Assembly (NCBI GenBank): GCA_963844205.1 | Contig: CAWJNK010000012.1 | Span: forward strand, 62,001-126,000 | DNA: 64,000 nt | Reading direction: 5' to 3' | DNA from: DASSUW01 sp963844205 | GTDB lineage: Bacteria > Actinomycetota > Thermoleophilia > Solirubrobacterales > Solirubrobacteraceae | Part shown: positions 60,380 through 64,000 of the stretch, piece by piece | Layout: the number at the start of each line of letters is the position of its first letter | Position numbering within the stretch: position 1 is the stretch's first letter | Notes under the pieces: model-generated | Database searches by the model: none | Seen by the model: only the letters and a program-made list of their open reading frames with translations | What the model was told of the DNA's origin: nothing | Program-made: the position numbers and the translations under genes

Positions 60380-60428
60380 GGGTCTGTCCAGGAAGGTCCT
60401 GGACGTGGCCGGGTTCTTGGACAGGCCC
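60380..60428. terminator. Bidirectional terminator-like region with two exclusive hairpins
   Basis: Between two convergent genes, 60380-60393 can pair with 60415-60428 (14 positions, two wobbles). Alternatively 60386-60393 pairs perfectly with 60397-60404 around a 3-nt loop. The two folds cannot coexist. No U-run follows. Position between convergent stops suggests a shared terminator. Confidence 0.55.
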
Positions 60429-60862
60429 TAGGGCGGCATCACGACGAGGTCGCGGACGCGCAGCACGGCGTCCGCGCGCGGGAGCGCGTCGATCGGCGTC
60501 TCGAATCCCTCGAAGCGCCCGAGGCCGCGGTAGTCGGCGAACCGCGCCACGCGCCCGCCGTCGAGGAAGATCAGCAGCTCGCCGCTCTGGAAGCCCACGT
60601 CGCCCGTCCACTCGTAGCCGAGCCGGCGCGAGACCGTCGCGCGTGAAGTCCCGGGCGCCACGATCAGCACCTCGTCCCACGCGAACGGCGCCAGCGCGCG
60701 CAGGTCCACCCGCTCGCGCTGCGCGACCGCGCGCGTGAGGTTCTCGGACAGCGGCGTGTCGACCGCGACGTTGTCCTCGTCGCGCGTGACGTACACGGCC
60801 AGGCCGAGGCCTCCGATGATCAGCGCCAGCGCGCCCCCCACGGCGATCAGCGCACGAGTCAC
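60428..60862 (-). CDS. Single-pass membrane hypothetical protein
   Basis: 144 residues from GTG 60862. One N-terminal helix ('ALIAVGGALALIIGGLGLAVYV') anchors a domain with 'FAWDEVLIVAPGTSRATVSRRLGYEW' and 'LLIFLDGGRVARFADYRGLGRF', probably facing outward. No family recognised. It is divergent from ileS with a 21-base gap, and a CATTCT element seven bases upstream overlaps the ileS -10. Confidence 0.82.
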   Translation of the reverse strand: MTRALIAVGGALALIIGGLGLAVYVTRDEDNVAVDTPLSENLTRAVAQRERVDLRALAPFAWDEVLIVAPGTSRATVSRRLGYEWTGDVGFQSGELLIFLDGGRVARFADYRGLGRFEGFETPIDALPRADAVLRVRDLVVMPP

Positions 60863-60868
60863 CCCACC

Positions 60869-60875
60869 TAGAATG
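60869..60875. promoter_or_regulatory. Overlapping divergent -10 elements, ileS and membrane protein gene
   Basis: On the plus strand TAGAAT (60869-60874) lies nine bases before GTG 60884. On the minus strand CATTCT (60875-60870) lies seven bases before GTG 60862. The hexamers share five base pairs. The 21-base gap leaves no room for a T-box or other leader. Confidence 0.5.
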
Positions 60876-60883
60876 ACCGCTTC

Positions 60884-63800
60884 GTGGCTCCGCTTCGCCC
60901 ACTGCCCGCCAAGCCCGACTTCCCCAAGCTCGAGGAGGAGGTCCTCCAGCGCTGGCGTGACCGCGACGTCTTCCACGAGTCGGTCCGCCGCCGGCAGGGC
61001 GCCGAGCCGTACGTCTTCTACGAGGGCCCGCCGACCGCCAACGGCCGGCCCGGCTCGCACCACGTCATCGCGCGCGCGTTCAAGGACATCTTCCCGCGCT
61101 ACCAGACGATGCGTGGGCGCTACGTTGAGCGCAAGGGCGGCTGGGACTGCCACGGGCTGCCGGTCGAGATCGCGGTCGAGCAGAAGCTCGGGTTCAAGTC
61201 CAAGGACGACATCGAGCGCTACGGCATCGCCGAGTTCAACGCCAAGTGCCGCGAGTCGGTGTTCGAGTACCTCGAGGACTGGAACGCGCTGACCGAGCGG
61301 ATCGGCTACTGGGTCGACCTCGACCAGGCCTACCGCACGCTCGAGCCGTCGTACATCGAGTCGGTCTGGTGGGCGCTGAAGACGATGTGGGACCGCGACC
61401 TCCTCTACGAGGGCCACAAGGTGGTCCCGTACTGCGCGCGCTGCGGCACCGCGCTGTCATCGCACGAGGTCTCGGAGGGCTACCAGGACGTCGAGGACCC
61501 GAGCGTCTACGTCGAGTTCCCGGTGATATCCGTCCCCACCCACCCCGCCGGCGAGCTGCGCGAAGGCGACCGGATCCTGGCCTGGACGACGACCCCGTGG
61601 ACGCTGCTCTCGAACGCGGCGCTTGCCGTCTCGCCCGACCTCGCCTACGTGCGAACCGAGGACGGCCACGTGATCGCCGAGGCGCGCGCCGAGGCCGTGC
61701 TCGGCGAGGGCACGAGGATCGCCGACCGCTTCCACGGTCGCGACATGCTCGGCGCCCGCTACGAGCCACCCTTCACGTTCATCGCCACGGAGGAGTTCGG
61801 CGAGCGCGGCCACACCGTCGTGCCCGCCGACTTCGTCAGCGCCGAGGACGGCACCGGCGTCGTGCACACCTCGATCTCGTTCGGCGAGGACGACTTCCGG
61901 ATCGGCCAGGAGCAGGGCATCGCCGTCATCAACCCGGTGAAGCTCGACGGCACCTTCGAGGAGCGGATGGGCCAGTTCGCCGGCCAGTGGGTGAAGGACG
62001 CCGACCCGGGCATCGTCGAGGACCTGCGCTCGCGCGGGCGGCTGCTCAAGGAAGAGGCCTACCTGCACGCCTACCCGCACTGCTGGCGCTGCGGGACGCC
62101 GCTGCTCTACTACGCCAAGCCCTCCTGGTACATCGCGACCTCGACGCTGCGCGACCGCCTGCTGGCCGCCAACGAGTCGGTCGACTGGTACCCGGAGCAC
62201 ATCAAGCACGGCCGCATGGGCAAGTGGCTGGAGAACAACGTCGACTGGGCGATCTCGCGCGAGCGCTACTGGGGCACGCCGCTGCCCGTGTGGCGCAACG
62301 AGGCCGGCGAGACGATGGTCGTCGGCTCGCTCGCCGAGCTCGAGCGGCTCAGCGGCGTCCGCCTCGAGGACCCGCACCGCCCGTTCGTCGACGACGTCGA
62401 GATCCCGTCGCCCACCGGCGGCGAGCCGCTGCGGCGGGTGCCCGAGGTGATCGACGTCTGGTTCGACTCGGGCTCGATGCCGTTCGCCCAGTGGCACGCG
62501 CCGCACGAGAACGAGGAGCACTTCCGCGAGCGCTTCCCGGCCGACTACATCTGCGAGGCGATCGACCAGACTCGCGGCTGGTTCTACTCGCTGCTGGCGA
62601 TCTCGACGCTGCTCTTCGACCGGTCGCCCTACCGCACGTGCCTCGTCCTCGGCCACATCGCCGACGAGCAGGGCCGCAAGATGTCGAAGTCGCTCGGGAA
62701 CATCGTCGCCCCCTGGGACGTGATCGACAAGCACGGCGCCGACGCCTTCCGCTGGTACTTCTTCACGTCGAAGTTCCCGTGGGACGGCTACATGTTCTCG
62801 GTCGCCATGGTCGGCGAGTCGCTGCGCCAGTTCCTGCTCCAGCTCTGGAACACGTACGGCTTCTACGTCCTGTACGCGAACCTCAACGACGTTCGCGTAC
62901 CCGTCCCCACCCACCCCGGCAACGACCTCGACCGCTGGGCGCTCAGCCGCCTGCACGCCACCACCGAGGTCGTGCGCGAGCGACTTGACGCCTACGACGC
63001 CACGCGCGCCGGCCACGCGATCGCCGCGTTCGTCGACGAGCTCTCGAACTGGTACGTTCGCCGCTCGCGTCCGCGGTTCTGGGACGGCGACCCGGCCGCG
63101 TTCGGCACGCTCCACACCTGCCTGGTGACGGTCGCCCACCTGCTGGCGCCGTTCTGCCCGTTCATCGCGGACGAGATCTACGACAACCTCGACGGCGCCG
63201 AGTCGAGCGTCCACCTCTGCGACTTCCCGGAGGTCGGCCCGCGGGACGCGGAGTTGGAGGTCGCGATGGGCGTCGCGCGCGAGACGGTCCGGCTCGGGCT
63301 GGCCGCCCGCGGGCAGGCCAAGCTCGGCGTGCGCCAGCCGCTGCGCGCCGCCGTGGTGGTGGCGGCCGGCGCCGAGCGTGCCGCGATCGGGCAGCTGCAG
63401 GACATCGTCAAGGGCGAGCTCAACGTCAAGGAGCTGCGCTTCGTCTCCCAGGCCGACGAGCTGGGCTCCTACGAGGTCAAGCCGAACTACCGGGCGCTCG
63501 GCCCGCGGTTCGGCAAGCACATGCCGCAGGTGGCGGCGGCGGTCGCGGCGCTCGACCCGACGCATGTCGCCGACGCGCTACGCGACGACCGCCGCGTCGG
63601 GATCAGCGTCGACGGCCACGACCACGAGCTCGGCGCCGACGACCTCCTGCTCGCGATGCAGCCGCTCGATGGCTACCAGCTCGAGCGCGAGGGCTCACAC
63701 GCGGTGGCGCTCGAGCTCGAGCTCGACGACGACCTCGTCCGCGAGGGCCTCGCGCGCGAGGTCGTGCACGCGGTGCAGAACGCACGCAGGACCGCAGGGC

Positions 63801-63985
63801 TGGAGGTCGCCGACCGGATCGAGCTGACGCTCGGGGGCGACGAGGAGCTGCTCGCCGCGGCGCGCGCGTTCGAGGAGTACCTGGCCGGCGAGACGCTGGC
63901 CGTCGCGGTGAGCTACGACGGCGCCGCGGGCGAGCAGGCGACCGTCAAGGGCCGCCCGCTGCACATCGGCGTCCGCCGCGCCTAG
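60884..63985 (+). CDS. ileS: Isoleucyl-tRNA synthetase, class-2 type with GXHH signature
   Basis: 1033 residues from GTG 60884. A class I synthetase that charges tRNA-Ile. The first signature reads 'GPPTANGRPGSHHVIARAFKD': the standard HXGH is rearranged to G-S-H-H, the altered motif known from some type-2 bacterial IleRS and linked to very high mupirocin resistance. The second signature 'GRKMSKSLGNIV' is normal. The editing domain includes 'AWTTTPWTLLSNAALAV', and 'YCARCGTALSSHEVSEGYQDV' and 'HCWRCGTPLLYYAKPSWYI' are family blocks. No leader regulation is visible. Confidence 0.97.
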   Translation: MAPLRPLPAKPDFPKLEEEVLQRWRDRDVFHESVRRRQGAEPYVFYEGPPTANGRPGSHHVIARAFKDIFPRYQTMRGRYVERKGGWDCHGLPVEIAVEQKLGFKSKDDIERYGIAEFNAKCRESVFEYLEDWNALTERIGYWVDLDQAYRTLEPSYIESVWWALKTMWDRDLLYEGHKVVPYCARCGTALSSHEVSEGYQDVEDPSVYVEFPVISVPTHPAGELREGDRILAWTTTPWTLLSNAALAVSPDLAYVRTEDGHVIAEARAEAVLGEGTRIADRFHGRDMLGARYEPPFTFIATEEFGERGHTVVPADFVSAEDGTGVVHTSISFGEDDFRIGQEQGIAVINPVKLDGTFEERMGQFAGQWVKDADPGIVEDLRSRGRLLKEEAYLHAYPHCWRCGTPLLYYAKPSWYIATSTLRDRLLAANESVDWYPEHIKHGRMGKWLENNVDWAISRERYWGTPLPVWRNEAGETMVVGSLAELERLSGVRLEDPHRPFVDDVEIPSPTGGEPLRRVPEVIDVWFDSGSMPFAQWHAPHENEEHFRERFPADYICEAIDQTRGWFYSLLAISTLLFDRSPYRTCLVLGHIADEQGRKMSKSLGNIVAPWDVIDKHGADAFRWYFFTSKFPWDGYMFSVAMVGESLRQFLLQLWNTYGFYVLYANLNDVRVPVPTHPGNDLDRWALSRLHATTEVVRERLDAYDATRAGHAIAAFVDELSNWYVRRSRPRFWDGDPAAFGTLHTCLVTVAHLLAPFCPFIADEIYDNLDGAESSVHLCDFPEVGPRDAELEVAMGVARETVRLGLAARGQAKLGVRQPLRAAVVVAAGAERAAIGQLQDIVKGELNVKELRFVSQADELGSYEVKPNYRALGPRFGKHMPQVAAAVAALDPTHVADALRDDRRVGISVDGHDHELGADDLLLAMQPLDGYQLEREGSHAVALELELDDDLVREGLAREVVHAVQNARRTAGLEVADRIELTLGGDEELLAAARAFEEYLAGETLAVAVSYDGAAGEQATVKGRPLHIGVRRA

Positions 63986-64000
63986 GCCGAGGTCAGCGCG

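Noticed and set aside
60863..60883. T-box or other leader regulating ileS
   Set aside because: Only 21 bases lie between ileS and the divergent gene, too little for any leader RNA.

Overview
The window is very GC-rich (roughly 70% or more), with G or C at nearly every third codon position. Genes are packed tightly, with many ATGA, GTGA or TGATG start/stop overlaps. Several products point to a high-GC actinobacterium: a GXHH-type class-2 isoleucyl-tRNA synthetase, a CobA-HemD fusion, a minimal one-helix FtsH, AbiEi/DUF559 proteins and DUF1385. Thermoleophilia (Solirubrobacter or Conexibacter-like) is my best guess. This is inference; no rRNA is present to settle it.

Layout. 1-4566: dipeptide/oligopeptide ABC importer (binding protein, one permease, two ATPases; the second permease is not seen). 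4544-5975: ArsR repressor plus SRPBCC protein, divergent from clpP, with paired operator sites between. 5954-11851 (minus): hypothetical protein, dtd, AEC transporter, a PAS-GGDEF-EAL protein, galT-like and thioredoxin-like genes. 12026-15007: SF2 helicase with a histone-H1-like tail. 15125-24210 (minus): a long, mostly overlapping run of AbiEi/DUF559, mog, ccmABCD, hemA, hemC, cobA-hemD, SAM hydrolase and birA, joining cytochrome c maturation to tetrapyrrole synthesis. A siroheme-type dehydrogenase (24348-25082) and an ABC-2 exporter (25160-26754) follow. 26886-32193: a complete trans-4-hydroxyproline catabolic cluster with its FadR-type regulator. 32130-35819 (minus): rarA, a methyltransferase and an ALDH relative lacking the usual catalytic Cys. 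35841-46415: chrA, an M20 peptidase, DUF1385, ftsH, an EAL-GAF-GGDEF protein, a lipid kinase (minus), mce, PAP2, ychF and a mini GGDEF-like protein. 46403-48895 (minus): a 5'-3' exonuclease and a SpoIID protein, separated by a strongly structured 191-nt element. 48942-53779: acetolactate synthase, succinate-semialdehyde dehydrogenase, pdxH, a RibD-like reductase and adk. 53776-60862: BlaR1/BlaI pair, EamA, fumC, hxlR, an alpha/beta hydrolase, MATE and small membrane proteins. 60884-63985: ileS.

The most striking non-coding signals are these. (1) A recurring TANNNT hexamer lies 7-9 nt before start codons, which suggests widespread leaderless transcription. It includes three divergent gene pairs whose -10 elements overlap and three cases where the TAG of the hexamer is the stop codon of the upstream gene. 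(2) An RNA-like or MITE-like element at 47297-47487 has 38-nt inverted arms. (3) Paired GCAAC-N6-GTTGC sites flank the arsR promoter. (4) A duplicated start region creates a 13-codon leader ORF in the hydroxyproline operon. (5) A tRNA-like cloverleaf lies at 26802-26897. No CRISPR array, rRNA, insertion sequence, integrase or canonical tRNA was seen. No gap between genes exceeds about 250 bases.
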